64,000 nucleotides of DNA, from the NCBI RefSeq assembly GCF_013410775.1, contig NZ_JACCFH010000001.1:3224001-3288000 (forward strand), given 5' to 3'. The notes beneath the pieces were generated by a model. That model saw only the letters and a list, made by a program, of their open reading frames with translations. It had not been told where the DNA came from and made no database searches. Of the stretch, positions 33,604-43,811 are shown one piece after another. This DNA comes from Sphaerotilus montanus (GTDB lineage Bacteria; Pseudomonadota; Gammaproteobacteria; Burkholderiales; Burkholderiaceae_C). A program made the translations under genes and the position numbers. Every line of letters starts with the position of its first letter. The stretch's first letter is position 1.

Positions 33604-34866
33604 ATGAGCCTCTTCGATCCCACGACCCTGTCCGAATTGCGTGCCGTGCTCGCGGCGTTGCGCCAGGGGTCACCGGTCGTGCTGGATGTGCCCGAGGACG
33701 TGCGCTGCCAGTTGCTGCAGCGGTATGTCGATGTCTCCCAGCGCAACGCAGGACTGTCGCTCCTGTCGTTCGGACTGGTGCTGTTTGTCGCGGCAGACGC
33801 GGCGCCGTGGTGGCCGCGGGTCCTGGCCTTTGCCGTGATGTTCGCCATTGCCATTGCCCGCCATGCCCTGGTCCGGCGCTGGCGGTCGAGTGCGCAAGCC
33901 CAGGCGCCACGATTCGACCGGCGCCACGATCTGCTGGTCATCCTGGCCATGGGGCTCTGGAACTCGGCACCGTTTGCGCTGGAAGGCCGGATTCCGGCGT
34001 CCAATCTGGCCGTGGTGGTCTACGCCGCGCAGTTGTCCCTGACCGTCCTGGCCGTCAGCCATGTGGCGGCCCAGCCGGCCAGCCTGCTGGCGAGTCTCTT
34101 CAGCATGGTGGCGCTGGTGACCTTCCATCTGCACCAGGGCACGCTCATGTCGGCCATGATGGCGCTGTCCACGGTCACGCTGACCTTTGCCCTCCAGTCG
34201 CGCATGAGCGACAACCACCGCACCCTGCTGAAGGCCCTGGCCGCAGACCGGCAGAACGCCTTGCTCGTCAAGGAACTGGAAAGACTCCGGCAACAGCTGG
34301 AGACGGAGAACCGGTTGCTGGGCCTGTCGCTGCGAGATGCCAGCCAGGCGGCCAGCCGGGATGCGCTGACAGGGCTGTTCAATCGCCGGCACCTGCTGGC
34401 GCAGGCGCCTGCCATGGCCGAACTCGTGGCGACTCGGCACGCGCAGGTCGTGGTCTGCATGATCGACATCGACCATTTCAAGTCCGTCAACGACGGCTAC
34501 GGGCACGCGGTTGGCGATGCCGTCCTGCGCCAGCTGGCCAGGGGCATGACCGAACGCCTCCGGGACGGGGACTGCGTGGCACGGCTTGGCGGCGAAGAGT
34601 TCGTTGCCCTGCTGCGCGGGTGTGACCTGCACGCCGGTCGACGCCTGGCCGATCTGCTGCGGGAAAGTGTGGCCGCGACGCGCATGGAGACGGAGGCGGG
34701 GGACCTGCCCATCACGGTCTCGATTGGTGTGGCGCAATGGGCGCCTGGGGAAGCGCTGGCTGACGTGCTGGGCCGTGCGGATCTGGCGCTCTACCAGGCC
34801 AAGCACAAGGGCCGGAACCGGGTGGAGGCTGCCGAACCCGCACTTGCCACGCCCGGTCGGGGCTGA
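33604..34866 (+). CDS. Membrane-bound diguanylate cyclase (GGDEF domain)
   Basis: This protein of about 420 residues should make c-di-GMP from two GTP. The N-terminal half has about six hydrophobic segments (about 55-205), a MASE-like sensor without a recognised name. A coiled-coil linker (about 215-250, rich in L/E/R) leads to a GGDEF domain with the active-site GGEEF. An inhibitory RxxD site (RDGD) lies five residues before it, so product inhibition is expected. There is no EAL domain. I prefer the ATG at 33604; a TTG at 33568 is also open. It converges with the esterase gene. Confidence 0.88.
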   Translation: MSLFDPTTLSELRAVLAALRQGSPVVLDVPEDVRCQLLQRYVDVSQRNAGLSLLSFGLVLFVAADAAPWWPRVLAFAVMFAIAIARHALVRRWRSSAQAQAPRFDRRHDLLVILAMGLWNSAPFALEGRIPASNLAVVVYAAQLSLTVLAVSHVAAQPASLLASLFSMVALVTFHLHQGTLMSAMMALSTVTLTFALQSRMSDNHRTLLKALAADRQNALLVKELERLRQQLETENRLLGLSLRDASQAASRDALTGLFNRRHLLAQAPAMAELVATRHAQVVVCMIDIDHFKSVNDGYGHAVGDAVLRQLARGMTERLRDGDCVARLGGEEFVALLRGCDLHAGRRLADLLRESVAATRMETEAGDLPITVSIGVAQWAPGEALADVLGRADLALYQAKHKGRNRVEAAEPALATPGRG

Positions 34867-34879
34867 GCCCGTGCGGCAG

Positions 34880-35875
34880 TCACCCGACCGTGGCCAGCCG
34901 CTGTTCCGCGAAGAACGCCACCATCGCCACCGTGGCGTCCGGCCCGTCCGGTTCGGTGAAGGTTCCGGTTGCGTGGCCGCCCGACCATGCGTGGCCGGTG
35001 CCGCGCACCATCCACTGTTCGGCGAGCACGCGCCCTGTGCGCTCCCTGATCCGGTGCACGGTGTACGCCGCACCCTGGCCGGTCAGGCCCTGGCTGGTTT
35101 CACGGGTCCCCAGCGACGTGAAGGGCCGCATCGCCTCGTCCGCGTTGGCGGGGTGGACCACGGTGTCCTGGTCGCCGTGGAAGACGATGGTGGGTGGCGG
35201 CGCTGACGCGCGCAGGGCGGGGGTGATCGGCCCGGATTTCATGACGGCCATCGCCGAGAGCATGTCGCTGGCCAGCCCGGTCGGCACGCCCGAGTGCAGG
35301 CCCACGGCCGCGAACAGCTCTGGATAGACCTCGCCCAGCACCGCCGCCATCGCGCCGCCGGCCGACAGCCCGGCCACGTAGATCCGCGCCGGATCGGCGC
35401 CGTGGGTGGCCAGCACCGCGCGGGTCAGATCGGCCAGCAGCGCCGCCTCGCCGCGGTCGCGCTGCTGGTGGTTGTGCTTGAACCAGTTCCAGCAGCGGTG
35501 CAGGTTGGCGAACGCGCTCTGTGCCGGGTAGAGCACCAGGAAACCGCCCGCGCGCGCGGCGTCGTTCATCCGGGTGCCGGTGGCGAAGTCGTCGGGTGTC
35601 TGGGTGCAGCCGTGCAGCATCAGCAGCAGCGGGCGCGGAGCGGGGCGCTGGCCGGCTCCGGACGGCGGGAGGTAGAGCTTGTAGTCCCGCGTGCCGAACC
35701 GGTGCTCGAACCGACCGTCGATGAAGCGTTCGTCGATGGCGGCGATGCCGATGCCCTGTTCACTCGCCGGAGCGGACGGGCCGGTGGCGCTGGTGTCGGC
35801 GTTGCCGAGACGATGCAGCTGCTGCTTGACCTTCGCCAGCAGGCGTTTCAGGACAGGAATCGGGTTCAGGTTCAT
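34880..35875 (-). CDS. PHB depolymerase-family esterase (alpha/beta hydrolase)
   Basis: This 331-residue protein matches the poly(3-hydroxybutyrate) depolymerase/feruloyl esterase group of alpha/beta hydrolases. The oxyanion-hole region LLLMLHGCTQTPDDF, the nucleophile elbow GLSAGG with S171, the acid residue in FHGDQDTVVHP (D237 likely), and the catalytic histidine in GTGHAWSGG are all present. There is no signal peptide, so it is probably cytoplasmic. Intracellular polymer mobilisation or general esterase activity is possible. It faces the convergent GGDEF gene and is divergent from aroQ. Confidence 0.85.
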   Translation of the reverse strand: MNLNPIPVLKRLLAKVKQQLHRLGNADTSATGPSAPASEQGIGIAAIDERFIDGRFEHRFGTRDYKLYLPPSGAGQRPAPRPLLLMLHGCTQTPDDFATGTRMNDAARAGGFLVLYPAQSAFANLHRCWNWFKHNHQQRDRGEAALLADLTRAVLATHGADPARIYVAGLSAGGAMAAVLGEVYPELFAAVGLHSGVPTGLASDMLSAMAVMKSGPITPALRASAPPPTIVFHGDQDTVVHPANADEAMRPFTSLGTRETSQGLTGQGAAYTVHRIRERTGRVLAEQWMVRGTGHAWSGGHATGTFTEPDGPDATVAMVAFFAEQRLATVG

Positions 35876-35999
35876 GCAGTGCGCCGGTGGCCAGTTCCGG
35901 TGGAGTGTAGGGAGATGGGGGGGCTGCCGCTATCCTTCGCACCGGTTTTCCATTGGCCCCACCGGTCACCCTTACCTGAACCCCTCCGGGAGTCCCCCC

Positions 36000-36440
36000 A
36001 TGAAGTTCCTCGTCCTCAACGGCATCAACCTCAACATGTTCGGCAAGCGCGACCCGAAGCAGTACGGCACGACCACGCTGGCGCAGATCGACGAGCAGTT
36101 GCTGGCGCTGGGCGCCGAGCTGGGCGTCGAGGTCGAGTGCTTCCAGACCAATTTCGAAGGCGAGATGGCCGAGCGCATCCACCGTGCGCATGGCGAGGGC
36201 GTGGACGGCGTGCTGATCAACGCCGGCGCGTGGACGCACTACAGCTACGGCATCCGCGACGCGCTGGCGATCCTGAAGTGCCCGATCATCGAGGTGCACA
36301 TGTCCAACATCCACGCCCGCGAGGCGTTCCGGCACCACTCGGTGATCGCCGAGATCGCGCGGGGGCAGATCGCGGGGTTTGGGGTGGACAGCTACCTGCT
36401 GGGGCTGCGGGCGGCGGTGTCGGCGGCGCGGGCGGGCTGA
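36000..36440 (+). CDS. aroQ: Type II 3-dehydroquinate dehydratase AroQ
   Basis: AroQ removes water from 3-dehydroquinate to give 3-dehydroshikimate, the third step of the shikimate pathway. The 146-residue length is typical of the dodecameric type II enzyme. Active-site patterns are NGINLNMFGKRDPKQYG (with the catalytic tyrosine on the flexible lid), NFEGEMAERIHRAH, INAGAWTHYSYGIRDAL, VHMSNIHAREAFRHHS and the C-terminal GFGVDSYLLGL. The start codon spans positions 36000-36002. It is probably monocistronic. Confidence 0.95.
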   Translation: MKFLVLNGINLNMFGKRDPKQYGTTTLAQIDEQLLALGAELGVEVECFQTNFEGEMAERIHRAHGEGVDGVLINAGAWTHYSYGIRDALAILKCPIIEVHMSNIHAREAFRHHSVIAEIARGQIAGFGVDSYLLGLRAAVSAARAG

Positions 36441-36483
36441 TGGCCACCTCCACCGTGCGGGCTGGTGCCGTCCACGGAGGCGT

Positions 36484-37449
36484 TCAAGACGCTGGCTTTT
36501 CCGCCCTTGCACCGACCGGCAAGTGCCCCGGCGGCGCGTGCTCGACCCGGCCTGCAGTCGTCTCGACCTCGGGCCGGCGCTGAAGCATCCAGTCGTGCAG
36601 GCTTTGCGCGGCCAGTGACAGGTCACGGTCACGCCGCTGCACCAGGTAGATGTGGCGCGTCAGCCCGGTCCATGACAGCGGCCGCGTGACCACCTCGGGC
36701 TGCTGGAAATGGAACAAGGTCAGCGAGGGCACGATGCTGATGCCCAGCCCGGCGCGCACCATGCCCATCACCGTCGCCAGCTGGTCCACCTCCATCAGCG
36801 TGCGCATCTGCAACGGGTGCAGCGCGGCGTCGAGGTACTGGCGCACGCTGCTCGTGCGCGACAGGTGCACGAACGGCCAGACCGCCACGTCGCGCGGCCG
36901 AACGGTGGCCACCGACGCCAGCGGGTGCCCGGCCGGGCAGACCAGGTGAAAGCCATCGCTGCAGAACAGCGCCGCGCGCAGCTCGGGCGTGTCGGCCCGT
37001 GTCGCGGCCAGCGCCAGGTCGGCGTGGCCGGCGCGCACGGCCTCGATGCAGGGCTCGGACAGCACATCGCGGACTTCCAGCTCGATGCCGGGAAACTCGG
37101 CCCGGAAACTGGCCAGCACCTGCGGCAGCCAGCCCGCTGCCAGGGACGGCAGCAGCGCGACCGACACCCGCCCGCGTCGGCGCGCCACCTGGTCGTGCAC
37201 GCCGAGAACGGCGTCATCGAATTCCGCCAGCACGCGCCGCGCCGAGACCTCGAACGCCAGGCCTTCGGCGGTGGGTTCGACATGGCGTGTGCTGCGGTGG
37301 AACAGCCGCAGTCCCAGCGTGTCTTCCAGCGCGCGGATCAGCGCACTGAAGGCCGGTTGTGACAGGTGCGTCTGCGCAGCCGCACGCGTGAAGCTGCGTT
37401 CTTCGGCCAGCGCCAGGAAGGCGCGCAGCTGGCGGGTCGAGATATTCAT
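36484..37449 (-). CDS. LysR-family transcriptional regulator
   Basis: This 321-residue regulator has the N-terminal winged helix (about 1-60: RQLRAFLALAEERSFTRAAA, HLSQPAFSALIRALEDTLG) and a periplasmic-binding-fold effector domain. It is divergent from the DUF1446/AtuA-like/Bug operon across a 104-base AT-richer gap, the classic LysR arrangement, so it very probably controls that operon in response to a pathway metabolite. The effector is not known. Confidence 0.9.
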   Translation of the reverse strand: MNISTRQLRAFLALAEERSFTRAAAQTHLSQPAFSALIRALEDTLGLRLFHRSTRHVEPTAEGLAFEVSARRVLAEFDDAVLGVHDQVARRRGRVSVALLPSLAAGWLPQVLASFRAEFPGIELEVRDVLSEPCIEAVRAGHADLALAATRADTPELRAALFCSDGFHLVCPAGHPLASVATVRPRDVAVWPFVHLSRTSSVRQYLDAALHPLQMRTLMEVDQLATVMGMVRAGLGISIVPSLTLFHFQQPEVVTRPLSWTGLTRHIYLVQRRDRDLSLAAQSLHDWMLQRRPEVETTAGRVEHAPPGHLPVGARAEKPAS

Positions 37450-37553
37450 CTGGATTACAGATCAATCAATCCGAATTTTCGAATTCACAGCATAGCAGCG
37501 CCTGCCTACAGTCGGCGCCAGACCTGCAGGCGCAGGCCTTCGAACGGACACAG
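37450..37553. promoter_or_regulatory. Divergent LysR/operon control region
   Basis: This 104-base gap contains the most AT-rich patch of the neighbourhood (about 37451-37495). CGAA-TT-TTCG at 37472-37481 is an inverted repeat, with overlapping TTCGAA and GAATTC palindromes just after it. LysR regulators bind short interrupted dyads in such gaps, so this is a reasonable operator candidate. I cannot name -35/-10 boxes with confidence. Confidence 0.4.
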
Positions 37554-38930
37554 ATGAACACGGACACGACCTTGCGCGTCGGCTGCGCGGCCGGCTTCTC
37601 CGGTGACCGCACCGATGCGGCGCTGCCGGTGGTGAATGCGCTGATCGCCAGCGGCGGCCCGGCGGTGCTGATTTTCGAGACGCTGGCCGAGCGCACCCTG
37701 GCGCTGGCCCAGCTGGCACGCCGCAGCGACCCCGAGGGCGGCTACGAGCCGCTGCTCGACGATCTGCTGCGCCCGGTGCTGGGCCTGTGCCTGCAGCACG
37801 GCGTGCGCATCGTCAGCAACTTCGGCGCCGCCAATCCGGCCGGCGCCGCGCGGCGCATCGGCGCCCTGGCCAGCGAACTGGGCCTGCGCACACCGCGCAT
37901 CGCGGTGGTGCATGGCGATGACCTCAGCCACCCGTCGCAGCGCCCGGTGCTGGTTGGCGCGATCGGCCCTGGCGTGCATGCGCTGAAGATCGTCAGTGCC
38001 AACGCCTACCTGGGTGCGGAGGCCATTGCCGACGCCCTCCTGGCCGGCGCCGAGATCGTGGTCTGCGGCCGTGTCGCCGACCCCTCGTTGACGGTGGGCC
38101 CGGCCCTGGCCCATTTCGGCTGGGCCCGCGACGACTGGGACCGGCTGGCGCGTGCCACGATGGCCGGGCACCTGCTCGAATGTGGCGCGCAGGTCAGCGG
38201 CGGCTACTACGCCGACCCCGGCTACAAGGACATCCCCGGTCTGGCGCACCTGGGCTACCCGATCGCCGAGATCGATGCCGATGGCCACTGCGTCATCACC
38301 AAGCCGTCCGGCACCGGCGGCCGCATCGACGAACACACCGTCAAGGAGCAGCTGCTGTACGAGGTGCACGATCCGGCGGCCTACCTGACGCCCGACGTGG
38401 TGGCCGACATCTCCCGCGCCACGGTGCAGCAGCTGGGCCCCGACCGCGTGCAGCTGCGTGGTGTGCGCGGGCATGCACGACCGGCGTCGCTGAAGGTCAA
38501 TGTCTGCCACGAGAACGGCTGGCTCGCCGAAGGCGAGATCTCCTACGCCGGGCCGCGTGCCGAGGCGCGTGCGCGGCTGGCCGCCGAGGTGCTGCGCGAA
38601 CGGCTGCACGGCCTGGGGCCGCTGCGCGTCGACCTGATCGGCGTGGGCAGCGTGCTGGGCGATGACGCGGGCCGCTGGCTGGGGGCACAAGCGGCCGGCG
38701 GCGCACGTGACGTGCGCCTGCGCGTGGCGCTGAACCACCCGGAACGCCAGGCCGCCGAACGCGTGGGGCGTGAGGTCAACGCGCTCTACACCTGCGGTCC
38801 GGCTGGCGGTGGCGGTGTGCGCACTGCGTTGCGCCCGCGCCTGGGCACGGTGTCCTGCCTGGTGCCGCGCGAGCACATCGCGGGCGGCTACCGCTTCATC
38901 GACCCGGCCTGCGAAGGAGCCTGCGCATGA
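37554..38930 (+). CDS. DUF1446 / AtuA-family acyclic terpene utilisation-like protein
   Basis: This 458-residue cytoplasmic protein belongs to the DUF1446 family, named after AtuA of the Pseudomonas citronellol/geraniol pathway, whose biochemical role is unclear. It begins with a glycine-rich strand (RVGCAAGFSGDRTDAALP) and has conserved stretches SNFGAANPAGAARRI, VVCGRVADPSLTVGPAL, GYYADPGYKDIPGLAHLGYPI and KPSGTGGRIDEHTVKEQLLYE. The C-terminal ferredoxin-like part of AtuA is encoded separately by the next gene, which overlaps by four bases (ATGA). It is divergent from a LysR regulator. The substrate is unknown; the neighbouring Bug receptor suggests a carboxylate. Confidence 0.85.
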   Translation: MNTDTTLRVGCAAGFSGDRTDAALPVVNALIASGGPAVLIFETLAERTLALAQLARRSDPEGGYEPLLDDLLRPVLGLCLQHGVRIVSNFGAANPAGAARRIGALASELGLRTPRIAVVHGDDLSHPSQRPVLVGAIGPGVHALKIVSANAYLGAEAIADALLAGAEIVVCGRVADPSLTVGPALAHFGWARDDWDRLARATMAGHLLECGAQVSGGYYADPGYKDIPGLAHLGYPIAEIDADGHCVITKPSGTGGRIDEHTVKEQLLYEVHDPAAYLTPDVVADISRATVQQLGPDRVQLRGVRGHARPASLKVNVCHENGWLAEGEISYAGPRAEARARLAAEVLRERLHGLGPLRVDLIGVGSVLGDDAGRWLGAQAAGGARDVRLRVALNHPERQAAERVGREVNALYTCGPAGGGGVRTALRPRLGTVSCLVPREHIAGGYRFIDPACEGACA

Positions 38931-39310
38931 CCAGCGCACGGAAGACCCGCTCGCTGACGGTGCCGCTGTACCGCGCCGCCCACGGCCGCACCGGCGACAA
39001 GGGCAACCGCTCGAACATCAGCGTCATCGCCTGGCATCCCGCGCTCTGGGACACGCTGGTCGAGCAGCTGACGGAAGACGCGGTGGCGCGCCAGTTCGCA
39101 CACCGCCAGCCCGGCAGCGTGAGGCGCTACCTGCTGCCGCAACTGCAGGCGATGAACTTCGTGCTGGACGAGGTGCTCGATGGCGGCGTCAACGATGCGC
39201 TCAACCTCGACAGCCACGGCAAGGCCCTGTCATTCCTGCTGATGGACATGCCCGTCCAGATCGACGCCGATCTGGCCAGCCATCTCGCGGGCAGCGACAC
39301 CACCGACTGA
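38927..39310 (+). CDS. AtuA-like ferredoxin-fold domain protein
   Basis: This 127-residue protein corresponds to the C-terminal domain of AtuA-type proteins, with family-typical VPLYRAAHGRTGDKGNRSNI, FVLDEVLDGGVNDALNLDSHGKAL and a short tail. It probably forms a complex with the DUF1446 subunit encoded just upstream, as shown by the ATGA overlap. In several organisms both parts are fused, so this is the split form. No catalytic residue can be assigned. Confidence 0.82.
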   Translation: MTSARKTRSLTVPLYRAAHGRTGDKGNRSNISVIAWHPALWDTLVEQLTEDAVARQFAHRQPGSVRRYLLPQLQAMNFVLDEVLDGGVNDALNLDSHGKALSFLLMDMPVQIDADLASHLAGSDTTD

Positions 39311-39348
39311 ACGTCCGACAACAACTGCACCCTACCGGAGACCGCACC

Positions 39349-40317
39349 ATGCACACCCTGACGATCACCCGCCGCACCTGCCTGGCCCTGGCCCTGGCCT
39401 CCAGCTTCGGCGTGCAGGCGCAGACCTACCCGAACAAGCCGATCACGCTGATCGTGCCCTTTGCGGCCGGCAGTGCCACCGACCAGCTGGCGCGTGCGCT
39501 CGGCCAGTCGATCACCACCGATACCCGGCAGACGGTCGTCGTCGACAACAAGGCCGGCGCCAGCGGCATGCTCGCCGCGCAGGCCGCGGCACGCGCCACG
39601 CCCGACGGCTACACCGTGCTCATCACCACCAACACCACGCACGCCGCCAACGAGCACCTGTACAAGAAGCTGCCCTACGACCCGGTGAAGGACTTCGCGC
39701 CCGTCACCGGCCTGGGCAAGGGCAGCCAGGTGCTGGTGGTCAAGGCCGACGCGCCCTACAGGACCGTCACCGAACTGCTGGCTGCCGCGCGCCAGAAACC
39801 CGGCAAGCTCAGCTTCGGCAGCGGCAGCAGTTCCAGCCGCGTCGCGGGCGAGCTGTTCCAGCAGATGAGCGGCACCGAGATCCTGCATGTGCCGTACAAG
39901 AGCAACCCGATGGCGATCACCGACCTGCTGGGCGGGCAGATCGACCTGATGATCACCGACATGTCCACTGGCGTGCCGCAGATCAAGGGTGGCAAGCTGC
40001 GCGCGCTGGGCGTATCCACGCTGAAGCGCTCGTCGCTGCTGCCCGACGTGCCGACCATCGACGAAGCCGGTGTCAAGGGCTACGACATGGGCTACTGGTT
40101 CGCAGCCTACGTACCGGCGAAGACGCCGCCCGAGGTGATCGAGAAGCTGAACGCCTTGCTGAGCGCGGGCACGAGGAGCCCCGCAGCCAAGGCCTTCTTC
40201 GAGGCCAGCGGCTCCGAGCCCTTCACCACCACGCCCGATGCGCTGGCCAGGTTCCAGACGGCCGAGACGCAGAAGTGGGGCAAGGCCATCAAGGCCGCCG
40301 GCATCGAAGCCGAGTGA
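39349..40317 (+). CDS. Bug-family tripartite tricarboxylate transporter substrate-binding protein
   Basis: This 322-residue periplasmic receptor has a signal peptide (about 1-24, cleavage after VQA-Q) and the Bug signature YPNKPITLIVPFAAGSATDQLAR, then SGMLAAQAAARATPDGYT, LSFGSGSSSSRVAGELFQ and YKSNPMAITDLLGGQIDLM. Bug proteins bind carboxylates or related small molecules with high affinity. Many lack TctA/TctB membrane partners, and none is visible here. It may therefore serve another transporter or act as a sensor. It is the last gene of the LysR-linked operon. Confidence 0.9.
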   Translation: MHTLTITRRTCLALALASSFGVQAQTYPNKPITLIVPFAAGSATDQLARALGQSITTDTRQTVVVDNKAGASGMLAAQAAARATPDGYTVLITTNTTHAANEHLYKKLPYDPVKDFAPVTGLGKGSQVLVVKADAPYRTVTELLAAARQKPGKLSFGSGSSSSRVAGELFQQMSGTEILHVPYKSNPMAITDLLGGQIDLMITDMSTGVPQIKGGKLRALGVSTLKRSSLLPDVPTIDEAGVKGYDMGYWFAAYVPAKTPPEVIEKLNALLSAGTRSPAAKAFFEASGSEPFTTTPDALARFQTAETQKWGKAIKAAGIEAE

Positions 40318-40415
40318 GGTGGCGCCGCCGCTGAATGGACGTTGGGCCGACTGTATCGAGGGGACTGTCGCCGCCCGCGTGAGGAATCGACGCGGCCTCC
40401 CTACAATGCCCCGCA

Positions 40416-41327
40416 ATGATCCCGGCCATCTCCTTCCAGCAGGTCAGCAAGACCTTCAGCACCCCGCGCGGTGCATTGCAGGCCCTCGACGCTGTCAGCC
40501 TCGACATCGCCCCTGGTGAATTCTTCGGTCTGCTCGGCCCCAACGGCGCGGGCAAGACCACCCTGATCAGCATCCTGGCGGGCCTGTCGCGGGCGACGAC
40601 CGGCCGCGTGCGGGTCATGGGCCACGACGTGGTGGACGACTACGCGGCGGCCCGCCGGTCGCTCGGCATCGTGCCGCAGGAACTGGTGTTCGACCCCTTC
40701 TTCTCGGTGCGCGAGACGCTGCGCATCCAGAGCGGCTACTTCGGCGTGAAGGGCAACGACGCCTGGATCGACGAGCTGCTGTCCGGCCTCGGCCTCGCGG
40801 ACAAGGCCGGCGCCAACATGCGGCAACTGTCGGGCGGGATGAAGCGCCGCGTGCTGGTCGCGCAGGCGCTGGTGCACCGGCCGCCGGTCATCGTGCTGGA
40901 TGAGCCGACGGCGGGCGTGGACGTGGAACTGCGCCAGACGCTGTGGCAGTTCATCGCCCGGCTGAACAAGGAAGGCCACACCGTGCTGCTGACGACGCAC
41001 TACCTCGAAGAGGCCGAGGCGCTGTGCGGCCGGATCGCGATGCTCAAGCAAGGGCGCATCGTGGCGCTGGACCGCACCAGCAACCTGCTTGCGGGCACGT
41101 CGAGCACGATGCTGCGCTTCAAGACCGACGACCCGCTGCCCGCCGCCATCGCCGCCCACGCCCGCGTCACCGGCCGCATCGCGCAGGTCAAGGCCCGCGA
41201 CGCCGCCGATGTCGAGCAGACGCTGGCGACGCTGCGCACGGCCGGCGTGCGCATCGAAGACCTCGAGATCGGCCGCGCCGACCTGGAGGACGTGTTCCTC
41301 GACATCATGCAAGGAGGCCGCGCATGA
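40416..41327 (+). CDS. ABC-2-type transporter ATP-binding protein (YadG/NodI-like)
   Basis: This 303-residue ATPase has Walker A GPNGAGKTT, a Q-loop (GIVPQELVFDPFFSV), signature QLSGGMKRRVLVAQAL, Walker B PPVIVLDEPTAGVD and H-loop LLTTHYLEEAE. The C-terminal extension (about 225-303) ends in DLEDVFLDIM, typical of drug/polysaccharide-type ABC-2 exporters. It overlaps the permease gene by four bases (ATGA) and works with it as an exporter whose cargo is unknown. In related genomes this pair sits just upstream of ibaG-murA. Confidence 0.92.
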   Translation: MIPAISFQQVSKTFSTPRGALQALDAVSLDIAPGEFFGLLGPNGAGKTTLISILAGLSRATTGRVRVMGHDVVDDYAAARRSLGIVPQELVFDPFFSVRETLRIQSGYFGVKGNDAWIDELLSGLGLADKAGANMRQLSGGMKRRVLVAQALVHRPPVIVLDEPTAGVDVELRQTLWQFIARLNKEGHTVLLTTHYLEEAEALCGRIAMLKQGRIVALDRTSNLLAGTSSTMLRFKTDDPLPAAIAAHARVTGRIAQVKARDAADVEQTLATLRTAGVRIEDLEIGRADLEDVFLDIMQGGRA

Positions 41328-42112
41328 GCACGTCCGCGACTGCCGCCAACCCGCTGTTTGCCGGCGCCGGCACGCTGTTCTACAAGGAGGTGCTGCGCTT
41401 CTGGAAGGTCGGCTTCCAGACGGTGGCGGCGCCGGTGCTCACCGCGGTGCTCTACCTGATGATCTTCGGCCACGTGCTGTCGGACCACGTCAAGGTCTAC
41501 GACGACGTGGGCTACACCAGCTTCCTGATTCCCGGGCTGGTGATGATGAGCGTGCTGCAGAACGCGTTTGCCAACAGCTCGTCGAGCCTGATCCAGAGCA
41601 AGATCACCGGCAACCTCGTCTTCCTGCTGGTGTCTCCGCTGTCGCACTGGGCGTGGTTTGTCGCCTATGTCGGTGCGTCGCTGGTGCGGGGCGTGGTCGT
41701 CGGTTTCGGGGTGTTCGCGGTGACGGTGTGGTTCGCGCCGCTGCAGATGGCCGAGCCGTGGTGGGCGCTGACGTTTGCGGTGCTGGGGGCGGCGATGATG
41801 GGCAGCCTGGGCCTGATCGCGGGGCTGTGGGCCGACAAGTTCGACCAGATGGCGGCGTTCCAGAACTTCATCATCATGCCCATGACCTTCCTGTCGGGCG
41901 TGTTCTATTCGGTCCATTCGCTGCCCGGCATCTGGCAGCAGGTCAGCCACCTGAACCCGTTCTTCTACATGATCGACGGCTTCCGGCGCGGCTTCTTCGG
42001 CGTCAGCGACGTCTCGCCGTGGATGAGCCTGGGGGTCGTCTCGGCGAGTTTCCTGGTGATCGCGGCGATCGCGCTGCGCCTGCTCGCGAGCGGCTACAAG
42101 CTGCGGCACTGA
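41324..42112 (+). CDS. ABC-2-type transporter permease (YadH-like)
   Basis: This 262-residue inner-membrane protein has six hydrophobic segments and the ABC-2 pattern: an N-terminal amphipathic part (LFYKEVLRFWKVGFQTV), YTSFLIPGLVMMSVLQNAF, a long central cluster, and MPMTFLSGVFYSVHSLPGIWQ followed by LNPFFYMIDGFRRGFFG. It forms the channel for the adjacent ATPase. The substrate is not evident. Confidence 0.9.
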   Translation: MSTSATAANPLFAGAGTLFYKEVLRFWKVGFQTVAAPVLTAVLYLMIFGHVLSDHVKVYDDVGYTSFLIPGLVMMSVLQNAFANSSSSLIQSKITGNLVFLLVSPLSHWAWFVAYVGASLVRGVVVGFGVFAVTVWFAPLQMAEPWWALTFAVLGAAMMGSLGLIAGLWADKFDQMAAFQNFIIMPMTFLSGVFYSVHSLPGIWQQVSHLNPFFYMIDGFRRGFFGVSDVSPWMSLGVVSASFLVIAAIALRLLASGYKLRH

Positions 42113-42149
42113 GGCCTGCGACCTCGCAACCGCTACAATCGCACGCACC

Positions 42150-42428
42150 ATGGCCGATCCCACCCCTGCCCAAGTCCGCGACTTCATCGCCGCCGGCCTC
42201 GCCTGCGAGCATCTCGAAGTCGAAGGCGACGGCCGTCACTTCTTTGCCACCATCGTCTCCAGCCAGTTCACCGGCAAGCTGCGCGTGGCCCGCCACCAGC
42301 TCGTCTACGCTGCACTGGGCGAGCGCATGCGCGAAGAGGTCCACGCGCTGTCGATGAAGACGCTCACCCCCGCCGAATGGGCCAAGGCCGGTACTGCACC
42401 GACCAGCCCCGTCACCCACCACCATTGA
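42150..42428 (+). CDS. ibaG: BolA-family protein IbaG-like
   Basis: This 92-residue protein matches the BolA fold. Conserved elements are CEHLEVEGDGRHFFATIVSSQFTGKLRVARHQLVYAALGE and EVHALSMKTLTPAEW, ending with an unusual HHH tail. IbaG/BolA proteins bind iron-sulfur clusters with monothiol glutaredoxins. The gene commonly precedes murA in proteobacteria, as here. IbaG is normally near 84-90 residues. Confidence 0.88.
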   Translation: MADPTPAQVRDFIAAGLACEHLEVEGDGRHFFATIVSSQFTGKLRVARHQLVYAALGERMREEVHALSMKTLTPAEWAKAGTAPTSPVTHHH

Positions 42429-42539
42429 CCACCGCGCGCGGCCCCAGGCTGCGGCGCGGGCGTGTGCATGCCGGCCCCGGTGTGCGACAGGCCAGCCCGC
42501 AACGCGGCATGAGCCCCTCGCAAGCACACGCACACCTCC

Positions 42540-43807
<1,268 letters not shown>

Positions 43808-43811
<4 letters not shown>

